From NCBI GenBank assembly GCA_024336345.1, contig JANFOG010000001.1, positions 2,604,001 to 2,668,000 on the forward strand: a stretch of DNA of 64,000 nucleotides, written 5' to 3'. The notes under the pieces are model-generated. The model saw only the letters and a program-made list of their open reading frames with translations, ran no database searches and was not told where the DNA came from. This document shows positions 47,624 to 60,787 of the stretch, in pieces (within the stretch, counting starts at the first letter, position 1; each line of letters begins with the position of its first letter). Origin of the DNA: Mariannaea sp. PMI_226. Lineage: Eukaryota; Ascomycota; Sordariomycetes; Hypocreales; Nectriaceae. Position numbers and translations under genes: made by a program.

Positions 47624-50600
47624 TGGGACGGGCTGCACCACGAAACCAGGTGCGTTGTGCACCAGTCTGGACTACCGTCAGTATACACATAGTATGACGT
47701 TGTCGTCGTGGTTGCAGCCTCGTGCCGTTACTGACTCCCTTGGTACTTGGGACAACAGGGGGAAAGCGTTCTTGGCAAGTTCCCTGTTCTGGAGGAGTTC
47801 TATCATTTCCTAAACCTTTCTATTGCTTTTGTGTGACTGGCTTCCTCGCACGACTGAAGGGACGAGTACCTCCTTCGGTGATGCCCTTCCTATAGTACAT
47901 GACAACATATTGGTCTGCGGGCCACTGGTACTGGTGCATCTGGCGACCTGATCAGGGGTGATCAAAGCTCCCTGTCATCTGTTCCGTCTCTTACATAGCT
48001 CCCTGATGGTCTACATAGTGCGTTGGTGTGCTGCGACTTACATAAAATGCTGCATAACACAGCAACCTGACACCCCTTTTGTCAGCCCTGTGCAGTACTT
48101 GGCAAGGTACGCAGCACTCCGTTGACGCTACAGTCTTTAGTGAGAGACCGATCCTGCTGTGTGTGCCAACTTTTATCAGCGGATGGGGCCGTGATTGATG
48201 CCATGGGCCAGACCTCTGCGCAGTTGCATGCTCTGTCGGTCGGTAGTGTCCTTCTGGATCGATGCGAAGGGGTTGTTGTGGCTGTGGTGGGCAACAATTC
48301 TTATCCCTTATTCTGTCGTTTGCTGATCAGGATCTCGATTTCGGTTGTGTGTCATGTAGCTATCGTTCAAATAGATTGACAGAAAGGGCACTCTCCTGCT
48401 CCTTCGTCGAGCAATTCTCTGCTGTGCTGGGTTGTAATTTGTGAGTTTCTATTCCATACAAGCTGGGCAAGAGTAGTGTCTCATCGAATAATTAGGCTCG
48501 ACTCAAGTACTGTATGTACCCTCCTGGTCAGGCTGATTCTTATTGCCATTCTTGTTCAACACACTAAAGTACGGGTGCCGCCAAGAGCGTTGGTAGTAGT
48601 TCGCTACGTACCTACCTCTAGACGCTAGAAAAAGAAGGGCGATGGTCTGTGCATGCATTAAGCGAGTGGGACTTAAATTGCAGTCAAAAGAAACTGGGCC
48701 CGTTCAACTTTACTGTTGGTCCCCTTCAGCGTTCCATATTATTAGGTGACTTGGGACTGGCGAGCGCTAGCCGCCGACGAGGATGTACATACGAGGGAGT
48801 GGCACTTTCAAAACGTATGTTTTGTTGCCACGCACACGAAGTAACCCCTCTCCTCTGTTTTCTCAACGCGGCTACCGTTATTTAGATGCGAGGTTGGTTG
48901 CTGCGTCATAATTTGCACTGTACTCGGTACGAAGTAGTATCAGGAAGCAGACGAGGTGTACTTTTGAGCAGCAATATGAAGTGCCTGACTGACCCTGCCT
49001 GTAGACAACAGACAGCATTATGGGATGGACGGGTCAGGGGGGTTGGATTGGGTTTGGACTGGGTTCGCCTGGATGAGCCTGATGGCTGCTTCCACATGAA
49101 ACTTCCCGACTCACCACTCAAACAACACGCTTAAACCAAAGATAAAACAAGCCCCCATCTCATCAACATTGACCGGTAATTGCTGCTGTCTTGTGGAGCA
49201 CTCACGTAGGAAGGACGGAGCAGTTAACTTACAATAGTTAATGGAGACTTGCGGATCACTGGACTCTCCATTTTCGTTACCCTGGGTACTTTTCTTCGCT
49301 GTCATCTCTCTTTCCCCCCTTTCAGAGGTGAGCAACCTCCTTGGTCGCTGAGCATCATATCTGGGTCATACAGCCGCGGAAGCAAGCCCGCCAGCCCGCT
49401 TGAAGCGTTTGTCTTAGTTGAATATCTCCAAGAGGTACATATGTACTTAGGTACTAAAAGGCGGGTACGAAGGGTATACGTACAATGATGATTGCAAGCA
49501 CCCATGGGCTGAGGAAGAGAGGCTTGCTGATGGAAGGATGGCTGGAAAGTTATACCCTGAAGGATGCGGTGAAGACCACCACTGAGCGACTGTTAGAGTC
49601 GGACTTGTGACGAATGACAGTGTGAATGCGGCGGAGAGATGCTAGGTAGGTAAGGTTAGGTATAGGTAGTCAGGTTTCACTCAGTTGACATGAGATAGGT
49701 ACCTCACCTACGGTAAGTACCGCGCAGGTAAGGTATCTCACGTTAGCATAACCATTCCTGAACTGGATTGAAAGCAACTACAGTACTGACTGTAAAGGTG
49801 ATTATGCCCCCAACCCATGCACCCAGAGTCAGGCGGTCTTCCTTTCACCTGCAGCCTGCAGCCTACAGTTTGTGACTGTGACTGTGACCTATGGCTTTAA
49901 GCGGGCGCCTTACACCCAACATCGGAATCATCAACACACTCTGACTCTAGATTAGTTACTTCCATACCTAATCAACAGTCCGACACCTCGTATCTTACCT
50001 GGGGGGTGTCTACAAAGCACCTACAGCCCCAGCGTCAAGCATTACTGCTGTTATCTATTTGGTTACCTACCTACAGTACATCGACCCTCCTCTATGATAA
50101 TCTGGCTGACTCAATGTACCTACTGTACCTGATACATAGCAAGGTACCTTAGGTACCCGCGTACCTACGTAAATGCTGCAAATGCAGGCTGGCGCGCATA
50201 AACTTCGCTGCCCAAGCGACATCAATGACGGACAAAGGTGGAATTAGCACTTGCTAGCATTGAAAACGAAGTCATTACTTGGTAGTAAACGGGGAGCGGG
50301 TCAGCAATATTCGCAAATATCAAATCCCACTTGCAAGCGCCGGCTCGCTTTTTTAGCACCACAACTTTGGGCGAAAGGGATCCAGTGTTGCCAGGCCAAG
50401 TCAAACCACAATCCACCGCGCAATATCGATCTTCAATCGGTCTCCAATAACATCGGCATTCATTCTCCACAATGCAGTTAGTAATCGTGTCAGTGCCAGG
50501 CGTGCCTCAGGAAGCTTGACTAAAGTGATAAGCTACTCCGACTGACTCTCTGACTCAGTGTACCGTACCGTACCCCCTCTCGTTTCTCAGGGCATCTGTC

Positions 50601-51294
50601 ATGGGTTGATATCGACTCCGGGTACCTGCTCATGGAAATCTACGAAACATGTCGAACATATTCAGGGCACTTTGACTATCTCCAATCTCACCCACAAACA
50701 AAACTCAGCATCAGTTTCGTCCGACGTTGAGCCTCTCATTTTCTTCAGTTTGCTCCCTGAGTCCGGGGCTGGTCGGCCCTTACCCTTGCGCATGGATCAT
50801 GTCCACTTGGATAATCTCCCTTGTTCCTAGTCCCCTGATCCCTTTTAGGATCCCCTGCTCATCCCATGCCGACAAGTGATCTGTGCCAGTCTTCTCATCA
50901 ACCGCCATTGACGTTAACGCAGGCTGAGGTGGATCACCAATCATTCAAAAGTAAAAAAAAATCTGAAAACGGAGGATGAACATGGAGACACGACAATGTG
51001 CCAGGGGTGGAAAAGGTTTGATTCGAAATCACCATCCGTGAGCACCATTTCTCTCTGGTCGACATTGTGTCTTCTCGGCCCCATTTCTTCGCTGGGAATG
51101 AGTCTACAGTACTACTGCCGTGTACACGCAATGTAGTGTGACAGTACGTTCGTCTGCACAGTAATTACTCCTTTTGTAGAAGGGACTCATCTTGAAGTTC
51201 AAGCCTCCCAATTGAGTGATAACGAAGGAGTGTTCTCCATAGTCTGTACGGAGTACACGCAGAGAGACTCTGTGCTTGGAGCTTATCATCTGCC

Positions 51295-51320
51295 AAAAAA
51301 AAAAAAAAAAAAAAAAAAAT
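51295..51320. repeat. Poly(A) run
   Basis: About 25 adenines in a row in intergenic DNA. No retroelement body is recognisable next to it. Confidence 0.8.
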
Positions 51321-54027
51321 CTCGTGCATCGACAGGCTAGAAATATATTGATTGCCCCTTGCATCCCCAGTTTGTTGGCTAGGCGTGGTCGGCGAGCCAA
51401 CTCGTCATACATTAACAGGTCAACCAACCAACAAGAGATCTGAATTATGCCCTCGCTGCTATTGCTGATGAAGCCCGTGGAAAGGCGTAATATTTTTTGG
51501 GAGGGGTGAGAGCTTCGGGTTCTTGGCCATGCACGCAAGTGTCAGGCCAGGTCATGTCATATCAGGTCACGCTCAGCCTCTACCTTTGAACACCATCCTC
51601 TACGCTCGTCTGTCCAGTAGCTGCGCACCACTGACCCTCCATTACGACCAGTTCTCCTGCCATCCAACACACCCTGTCTTCTTAGCAGCGCCAAGTCACC
51701 AAAAGCAGTGTCTTATTGACCTATCCTGTTTGTTTTGGACCCGTTTCGAGATGACGAAGTTTGAAGCCGTCTGAGGCCCAGCCTTGGTGGTGCTACGTAG
51801 GACATGGCAGGACAAAGATAGTTTCCTCGTTGCGTGCCGGTCAGCAACCACCACATGTTGCACTAGAGAAAATGCCGTAATAAACGGAGAAAGCTTTACA
51901 AACCAGACTATCAGCGAAGTTTCTGTCTTACACACGCTCCGTCTGATCAACCACCCCCTCCGTTATGTTGTTGTCGTTGATGGTGTGTCTTCGAATGCAT
52001 GTGAACCAAATGGAAAAATGCCTTGCGTTAGAAGCGCTCGGAGAAGGTGCGTAGCTATCCCAGAGATGGAATCAGAGCCTTGAGCTACAACCCCTTTTAG
52101 CCTTGCACCTTTCAATACTCTCGTACTACGCAGCCTTAGCAGCTTTCAGATCCTAATGAGACGTCGTTTTTTTTTTCAACTACTTAGCACCATGCTCCAC
52201 TCGGAGGCACGTCCGAGATGCGAGTTTACATCCGTCAGTGCAACTCGTGCCGCTCTGCATACATAGGTAGGCACAGCTCCTGCAGCACTCCACTCACATT
52301 CGATATCTCACAGCCAGTCCTTGACTCTTCGTGGCACTCTGGACAAGTGAACTTTTCCAAATCCATTCGCCTCTTATGTGAGTTTGCAGCCAATCCACAC
52401 CATCAGCAGGGAAATGCTTGACAACCGTCCTCCACTCCCACATTCTTGACAGCCACTCAAGCACTGGGCCCGAGCCAAACTAGAGCCTCAGCTCGTGGCT
52501 CGTGGCTCACTGTTACCGTATTTGGGCTTTTTTTCGTGCCCCATAACTTCGTCCAGGTGACTCTTTGGCTAAGATGACGTCTCTTGCTTGAATTGTTTGA
52601 GCCATGGCATACCTTGCGGACTGATGCTCGGCAGTGCTGCTTTCACTGCCCGAGTTACCTTTTCGTTTTGCTATCCAAAATAAGTATTATTACCCTACCG
52701 CAACCTAAAAGACTAGCGAGGCCACAACATGGCGACACCTACAAAGACCCTTGGGTCATTGTTTGTTCGTCCAAGTTTTCTCCTGATGGCTCTGGTCCCT
52801 TTAACTGGGTTAAATGACTTGAGGTCCGAGCTGCGCACGTAGGTCCTATCAACGTTCTTACTTGGCCAATTTCGGGCGATCAGCGCCGACACTACTAAAA
52901 AGCGCACACACAAGTTCGAGGGAAAGAAAACGGTTTCCAGGAACAGTGCCAGGGGCAATCTACTTGCGTGAGAAATCCCTGATCAGGTGACCAGGAATGT
53001 GAAATTTCCTCCTGTTGCTTCAATGAAGTCTAATTGGAAGTCTGACCAGTTGAAAGGGAGTCCATGTTCTCTAAACACGGCCCTCTCAATAACTCTGGGT
53101 TTGCTTCGTTACTCCATCCTCCGTCCGTATGGCGACTGCCCTGCTTTCAAAACGACAAATGAGCTTAGTCCAATTCATGAAAGAATCTTGTTCTGGAGGT
53201 TATTGACGAGAGGCCCTGTCCTGCACATACATCCAATCGAGGAAGAGTCATGAACTTATGCAGTCGCCACATTTTGGGTCATCACGATCACCAGCAAGTG
53301 CCAACTGGGTGGATTCATTGCAAATCCATCAAGCTCCACACAGACCCATCACCTCAACCACGGTTTGGCTTGAAATGCTGGCAAGTTTTGACCAAACTGG
53401 ACGCCAGCTTGTGGCTGGTGGAGTCAAGCCGAGATGCATTTTTGGAGTGCCCGATGTTGATCAGAGTGGTGCGCTGGTCTTTATGTAATAGCCTAGGAGC
53501 TAGGAGAAAAATTAAGCAACCAAAAAAAGAATATCAAGATTACAAAGGTGTCCGTGACAGGGTGGATAGTGGATTATCATCCTCCTTGACATTTTGTCAA
53601 TAGCAACTCTCATCGAAGAGGGTCCGAGGTCTCTCGTCCCTTGATTATGAGTCTAAGGGGGTTTGAGAGGGTTAACGATATTGTCAAATCTCTTAGGAGT
53701 CCAGACGACCGCTGATCAACCGCATCGACTCATCGATTGACGACTTTATTGGTCATTTCACCCAATCTTCCCTAATACAGCAGGGTCTTTCGTTTTCCAA
53801 CTCACTCTACCATGTAATCAAATATGTACCACACATATAGGATAGGTACCCTCGTTATACTGTTGGTAGGTACCTACTCTGTACTGTAGCACTCGATTCG
53901 AGTTTATTGCAGCATCCAATTGCCCTGGTGATGACCCAGTCGCGAAACCCTGCCTACTCCCACCGTTGCTCGTTGCTTTTTTGAGCACCAGCAAATGTTT
54001 TAACTTATCTCCGGAGATGGAGAGGGG

Positions 54028-54050
54028 CACACACACACACGCACGCACAC
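54028..54050. repeat. CA microsatellite
   Basis: A CA-rich run with GC variants (CACACA...GCACGCACAC) in the gene desert. Confidence 0.8.
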
Positions 54051-57000
54051 GATATTGCGATGCGCACGCGGTGTGACCTGTGATGTGTGTGCTTCTCCCG
54101 ATGCTCAGCTACATCTCGATGGCCTCGTAAGACCCTTTCATTCTTACGTCGTAGTACATAATATGCACGGAGCACGTATCGTCCCGGAACCAATCCTTTG
54201 CATGCTGGGCGTTCTCTCTCTCCCCCATTTATCAGCTCAATCTGCCTCCACCAAGAAGACAATGAGCCCTCTGAACTCGTCGACTTTGAGAAGGCTGCCT
54301 CATATTCGTCCCATTCTTACACCGAAGGAAATTGTGTCAACACATCCATACGCACAAGAATGAATACATTTTTCTATTTCCGCATTGGCCTTCATCCGAA
54401 AACCCCAACATCTCGCAATCTCGCAATTGTGAAGTGCCTCGTCGTGATTTGCCCTGTGACAGGGAATCACAAATCCGGACTATCCGCCAGGTCATGTTAT
54501 TCGACTCAACACAAGCCCTCTAATTACATCTGTCGGCAACTTTTAACCACCTAGTAGCTAATTGCAAACATTTGGCCTTCTATCATCATCAAGTTCTAGG
54601 TGTCAACACATGGATCCACTGCCTTCTTTTTTAAACCCCCTTCATAGCTCGAATTTGCCTTCACCATAACATACTGTAGTTGAGCAGATTGGGAAGCGCC
54701 ACACGCCGCACGCCGCACCTTAGCTTCACATCACTTGACGCATGATGGACGCAGTGGCCTGCGCGACTCATGAATAGCTCCCAGCCCTGCCCCCCCGCTT
54801 GAGCTCGGGAGTGGCGTCTCGTCACGGTTGTCAGAAGCTTGGGCAATGAAGGGAGTAATCCTCCGAGAGCCCGATAGCTATAGATGCCCCTCATTCATTC
54901 ATGGCACTTTGTGATCCGCAAAATTTCTCTCACTCCCCCGCTTCCCCTTCTATATTTCTCCTAGCAAAGATGTTCTAATCTGGTCGAGAGGTGGTGTGAG
55001 AAGGTTGTGCGACATGTGCATCAGACCATGCGACCCTCATCCCTCCGTCTTACCGCTTTATTCAACTCTCTGCCGGTGAAGGGGTCTCCCTTGCACGTTG
55101 CCATCTCCCTCTGTATGTATCTCTACAGTGGGTGCCTTGATAGCGTGTGACGACATGCTGCTTCCTTGTATTTATGGTTAGGCTATTTCCACTGTTGTAA
55201 CAACAAAGCATAGAAGCCAAGAGAACTCCTGATACCAAGGCTGCCATACTGCCATTCTGCCTCGGTTGTGCAGCTGTACAAGGGATTGGTTAACGAACAC
55301 GAAAGTACCGAAGATCTGAAATATCTCCCTGCTTACAAAGTTGCACTGTGGCTTCCAGGCATCGACAAGACAGGCATCAGTCAGGGCCTGATAGTCCGTT
55401 GTGCTTGATCTCGTGATTGGCTTCCATGTTTATCAGTACACCGAGTCTTCCGCCACTCGATTTCCGATCGTGTAAAACCACCAGATACAGGCTTTTTGGA
55501 CCTGAGGAGTTTCTTTGTGTGCTGATCTGCACAGTGGCCTCCCAACTGCCTGATCTCGTGATTCTACCACAATGGCGTTCCATCCATCAGCAACCCGTTC
55601 CTAACCGCCCAAGGGCCCCCAAGAAGCCCCCAAGAAGCCTCCAAAGCTAAAGACGGGTCACCGATAGCGGTCATCGGTGGTCACGCCCACCACCTCAAAA
55701 TTTCCTGGCTGCCGCACATCATTGAGACAAACAAGACTGAACCCTTTTTCATCACTTCCCACACATCGTCGATCACAACCCTGCTTGGTAATGACGGAAC
55801 GTGTTTCTCTTACTTGCTCTCCCACCACGTTCATGCAAAGTCCCCGCCCCCATGCAGAGTGAACATGTGCCCGCCTAATTCTGACCCCTTCCCATCCATA
55901 TTTGACATCATCGAGCTTGTTTGAGCTATTCCGGAACTATCTATAGATGCTAATTCTCGCCGATGGTGTGCTGGAATGGACCGGATGCCGTCCTAGTTGG
56001 TGAGTTGTTTTTTTTTACTCGCCCCTCCAGTCTCAGATCCATGCAGCTTCAGGCGTGATCGGGACATTAGCCATTCTTGCGGTGAGGATGTGGGCGGGAC
56101 GGACGGGGTGTAGTTAGTTGTAGAAAGACTGATCTTAGTCGTTAGCTACTCAGCGATTAACTTGAGACGAATAATTCTCTGTGGGGAGCAAGCTGGTGCT
56201 TATCAGGTAGTATCCATTCAATGAATAGTCTTTACCAGACGACTATATTACTCCCTTTAATGTATCAGCATCAAATTTGACAACTTCATGTAGGTAAATG
56301 CCCAAGATGTATGCAAATATCGTCTAAGGTGTAGAGAAAAGCATGATAAGTTAAAGGACAGATATCAATGAAAGACATGAAGGATCGTAGACAGAAGACA
56401 GGAGGTGATGAGACTTGTTAAAATAACTTGCGTTGGTACTGACAGCCATGATGGCAATCGCTTAGTCTGCTGTATCTGATTCCTATCTACCCTTCATTTC
56501 CAAGGGCATCTGAATAGGGTGATTACGGCGGTCAGCGAGTGATGTGTATGGCCACTCGGCCTGTTCTCAACACACATCATTTAGCCCCAAGTCTACTAAA
56601 TGTAGCTTTGGGGGGAGGACTCGTTATTACGACGCCCGGCTACCTATTAGGCATGGGTGTTAGAGAGCCAAATACTGTTGCGCAACGAAAATCTTATGTA
56701 TCATACTTCTACTTGCAGGATGTGAGGTAATAAAGAGAGACGTAGTGAACAGCTGACAGTGCTCTTCCGGCTGCGAGGTGTGCGATCAAGCACCAGAGTA
56801 GTGAGCTTAAATATTGACCAACGCAATGTGGTCAGGATGAACCACAATGAAAAGCTCTAGGATAACCTGTTGGAAACAGATGAAGGTAGAGTTGTTATTA
56901 ATAGTGCGGTTCTGCATTATTTTCTATATTGGCTTCTGGGCAGGACCAATGCCTGATATATAGTAGGCACTATGAATATAAGTTTCAGTAATAGAAAGAG

Positions 57001-58273
57001 TGTATCACGCATCATAAGCTGCACGTACATAGGGCCTAAATTACGGTATTAGTTACCCTTCCTGTCATGATGCGTGATGACCATAACCACAGAGCTCTAC
57101 CACTGATGAGCTATTCTCCTCCCTCGACCTTTCTTTCTCCTCGCAGCCAATTCAATATCGTCAAGCAGTCACCAAGGGGGACGTTCCAAGACACCGAGAA
57201 CCTTGAGCATCTGTCTTTCCTCCGTCCTTTTCGAACCTCTCACCCAGCTTACCCCTTCCTCATACGTCTTTCTTGACACCCACGCTACTTATTGCTTTCA
57301 AATTCTTGCTCGTGAGTAGGAGCTTGAGCGGCGGAAGAATTTTCGTAGCTGTCTTCTATGGTCCTTTAGCACCTTGGCTGTCTTTTACCCCAGGCCGGTG
57401 ATTCCTTTTTTTTCCCTCTCTCTCCATTGTGATCCTTTTCCCAGTTGAACCCACGCATTTCCTGGGTAAATCGAGCTCGCCCCTTGCTATCCTCTACTTG
57501 GCTGAAACCCCAATATTGGCTCATATCCTCTTGAAGAAAGAAAATACACTGTGATAGTTCTGCGCTCTGTGTACTGCTTCGGCGACAAATATCACCCATC
57601 CCAGTCTCGATAATGGCAACTTTCTCCAGTCGATGACGTGGGCTGTAGGCTCAATTTCATAAAGCAAAACAAGAATATCTATTGCTTACGCCTTGCTTTA
57701 GCCTTTAGGAACCCTTAGATGACTGTTTACCTCATACAAATAAGGTCAACAGGCAGTCGTTCGGCACAGCCTGGCAAGATTCCCCGTGCATCTTCCCTCT
57801 ATTTGATGCAAGAAACGTTTCTCGCACCAAAATACCAAGGCAATAACCATCAGAATTATTCGAGTGTTTGACCCTCCCTTGGACTCTGATTGCTCAGCCC
57901 AACCAGTTCTTTCCTCCTCCGTCATTTGAGGGACCCAAAGGTGAGTAAACGCACGGTGTCGTTTGCTATTCATGTCCTATTGTTCTTATCATTTCCCCCC
58001 GTGTCCGTTTAACGGGTAGCCTATTGTTCGATTGGCCCCGCAGTCTGTGATTGCATCGCACGTGTGGTGTCCTTTATCACGCCTTGTCACCAGTGTCAGT
58101 CATCACTCTTCTTCTCCAGTGTGTCCATTGCATGTGCCTCTCTCAGATCGGAAGATATCTGCCCTGCTATAAACTCTCTGTCGATAATCACTGTTATACT
58201 TTTCCCCTCTAAATTAGTGACAGACATTCTCTCATATTTTTTTTCTTTTTCTCAATCTCACTGACCTGATATC

Positions 58274-58351
58274 ATGACGAAGAGACGAACCCAGCAGGCG
58301 AGAATCCAACTTGCTAGAGATATTACAAGGCGCCCAGAAGATTCCCTCTAG
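58274..58351 (+). other. Upstream open reading frame, 25 codons
   Basis: A complete ATG-to-TAG frame ends 33 nt before the start of the unknown protein gene. Its first residues, MTKRRTQQAR, resemble the start of the main protein, MARRRRTQS. If it lies in the transcript it could lower translation of the main frame, or be an older start now out of use. Confidence 0.4.
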
Positions 58352-58384
58352 AATAACAGAAACGGATCTCAGTCTGCCAAGACA

Positions 58385-60787
58385 ATGGCTCGGAGACGAC
58401 GAACTCAGTCTCCGTGGTCTGGGAAAAGCAAACCGTCCTCTACGAACTCTTCTCATAACTCTCGTCTCAATGGCGATGATGCAATCAATCGACCCTACAA
58501 TGCCGAAATATCTAGGGCAAACCTAGAGAAGTCCGGGTTCAGCCCAAACATCTCTCTCAAAAGTGTTGATCAAGCCGTCAAGGATTGGTTTGATGTTGCT
58601 GATCTCTTTGAGAATCGCCCTTCTCGGGAGGACTACGTCACAGGAAATGGCGGAGTTGCCAATGTCGGTGCTTACACCTATAGCTATCTCTTCACCGATC
58701 CCACGAAAGTAAGTCATCTCTCATTCCCCTCCTGGTTTGTATACTCACTACACTTAGTTTATGGGTAACCAAGCCCAACCCAAACTCAAGGCTGTCGGCA
58801 TTAGCGACATCTTGCGAGGTGGTACACCTTATGGGAAAGCCATTGGGGATATGTTAGCCGCAGACGGTTACAAAACACTCGAATCATTCGCCGCTGCCAT
58901 GCCAAATAGCTGGGAGGAGATTTCAAGTTCGATGGTCAGCTTGGGAGTCTTGGAAAAAAACACAGGGCAGATTCATCATGCTAACATTGGATGCAGGCTC
59001 TTTTCAACTTTCCGAAACAGGATTTCCATGGGCCAGTGAATGGATGCGTTTTCTTAGCCCTCAACCCGGAATATAAGGTCAGTGATACGCAGAGAAATCC
59101 CGAGTTGGGCGGTACTCGTGAAAGACTGTCCAAACAGCACGTTTCGAGGATCATAACCCAGATTCATCGCAACTGTGGTCCAGCGAGGCCCTGCTGGTCT
59201 AAAGGCGGTGGCAATGAGGCCTCGGTAGCTGGCCAAGGTCCCTTGATTCGATTAATCTCGAGGTTATATCCGAAGAAGCTGGTGTCGCAAGTCCGGTCAC
59301 TCCCTCACATAGAAGATCTTGAGGAGAAGATGGAGGCCCTTGAGCCCCATAAAGATGTCGTTAATCGGCCCTATACTCAAACCACTTTTGACGGGATTTT
59401 CCACCTCCGTGAGTTATCTCCATGGCGAATAGTTATTGGACTTTGGGCTAACATGAATGCAGTTGCTGCTATTTATGGGCGACACAACCAAATTCATGTC
59501 CTCCATTTTGTCAACATTCCGATGCTTGATCGACGCATTATCGCAATGATTCTTCGGACTTGCGTAAATGTCACAATGATTGGCATATACGATTGCCCCC
59601 TGGTCCATTTCGGTGATATCATCACCTTGCTCGACCTAGTCCATGAAATCAATCAGTATCGAGTGTCCATTGGGAAGCCCAAAATCGAGAAAATGGACTT
59701 CTTCCCGCACTTCAACGTGGGAGTTCCATATGCACATCGATGTGTTTCCGCATTCGGCATCACTTGGTCTGAGCCTGAACCCGAAGTAGCCCAGAGAGGG
59801 GTTCTCAGGATTGTGCTAGAGGCCTTCTTGAAAGCCAAAGCTATGGGGATCAAGCTCCTATTTGATGAAGGCAAGGCCTTCAGAAAATATCTCTCTCAGC
59901 TGCCACTTCTTCCATTGGCTGTCGAAAGTTTTCTAGATGGGCTTCATCGTTATTGCGCCCTCAAAGAAAACAAATCTGCTAATGTTGCCGCCGCTAAAGA
60001 GGCGATGTATGATATGCTGAAGGCCGTTCGACTCGGCATTGAGGACCTCTCTGGAGATTCTAGGGAGTGGTTTAGCCAGATCATGGGAACCAACTTGGTT
60101 TTCTGCTCCTCTTGTGGTCACGATATGCTGGAAGAGTTCTTTGTAAACCACTCGCGGCACTCCCGTCCTCACACCAGAGTCTGCGCAGGGTGCATCTTGC
60201 GTGAAGCAATGGACTCGGAAGATCATCAGCAAAAGAGATCCCAGAGAAAAATTATCGATTGTCTTTTCGAGAAATGGAACCCGAAGACATTCAACCGAGA
60301 CGCACCAATTCACCGCTGGGGCCAAGATATCTTCAGACTCCGGACGGCTGATACCCTGAGGGTTCCCCCTCCTTCTATGCAGGTGCTTCAAAACGGTAAC
60401 TACCATCAGCCGCGTTTCATGTACGCTTTGGTTCGTGATAACAAGTTGCACAACGACTCTGTGCAAGATCTGCCTTCTTTACCAGAGTTATTCAGCAATG
60501 AATTGGAGGCACAAAGATCTCGGGCTATGTACTGGGCTATGGTAACTGATACAGACCGCGCAACAGCTCAGTTCCTCGCTGAGATTTACCCCACACAGCA
60601 AGGTAACCTTGCTCCATTCAGTAGTTCGCGGGCCGACGGAGGAATGCCAAATACCGATGATGAAGCTCAGTTTGGAGTACCTGTGACTTCAGCTACGCGA
60701 ATGAGTTTCAGTTGGGAATTCGCGCGTGCTTTTTACCAACATATCACGCTCAACGGTCAGCAGGCCAGACCTGGTGAGTTCTGGTAA
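58385..60787 (+). CDS. Protein of unknown function, 763 residues
   Basis: Three exons (58385-58708, 58758-58934, 58997-60787) encode 763 residues. The join between exons 2 and 3 is supported by a GCTAAC branch site and CAG acceptor at 58981-58996. The protein starts with a basic leader (MARRRRTQSPWSGKSK). It continues with a soluble, mostly helical middle (conserved-looking YSYLFTD, NGCVFLALNPEY, NPELGGTRERLSKQH), and two CxxC pairs around CSSCGH and CAGC about 30 residues apart (encoded 60100-60190), which could bind zinc. There is no signal peptide or membrane span. I recognise no family. The last codons (GEFW) overlap a good donor-like GTGAGT at 60774, so a further 3' exon is possible. Function unknown. 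Confidence 0.75.

Larger units (their letters stand above)
46630..58273. other. 11.6-kb divergent region without recognisable genes
   Basis: The interval separates the start of the Meu6-like gene from the unknown protein gene on the right. No open frame is long or domain-bearing, and spliced small genes could be missed. It contains a pyrimidine-rich leader on the minus strand (46740-46920), a T-run at about 47602-47623, an A-run at about 51295-51320, a CA repeat at about 54028-54050, and a dense patch of ACCTA/GGTAC motifs (49640-50175). It may be a large shared regulatory region or hold noncoding transcripts. I see no transposon ends or long repeats. Confidence 0.55.

Noticed and set aside
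47602..51320. Poly(T) and poly(A) runs as the two ends of a retroposed element
   Set aside because: They are 3.7 kb apart with no target-site duplication visible and no coding content between them.
46630..58273. Gene desert as a transposon graveyard
   Set aside because: I found no terminal repeats, no reverse transcriptase or transposase pieces, and no strong AT skew that would suggest repeat-induced mutation. A library search could still find some.
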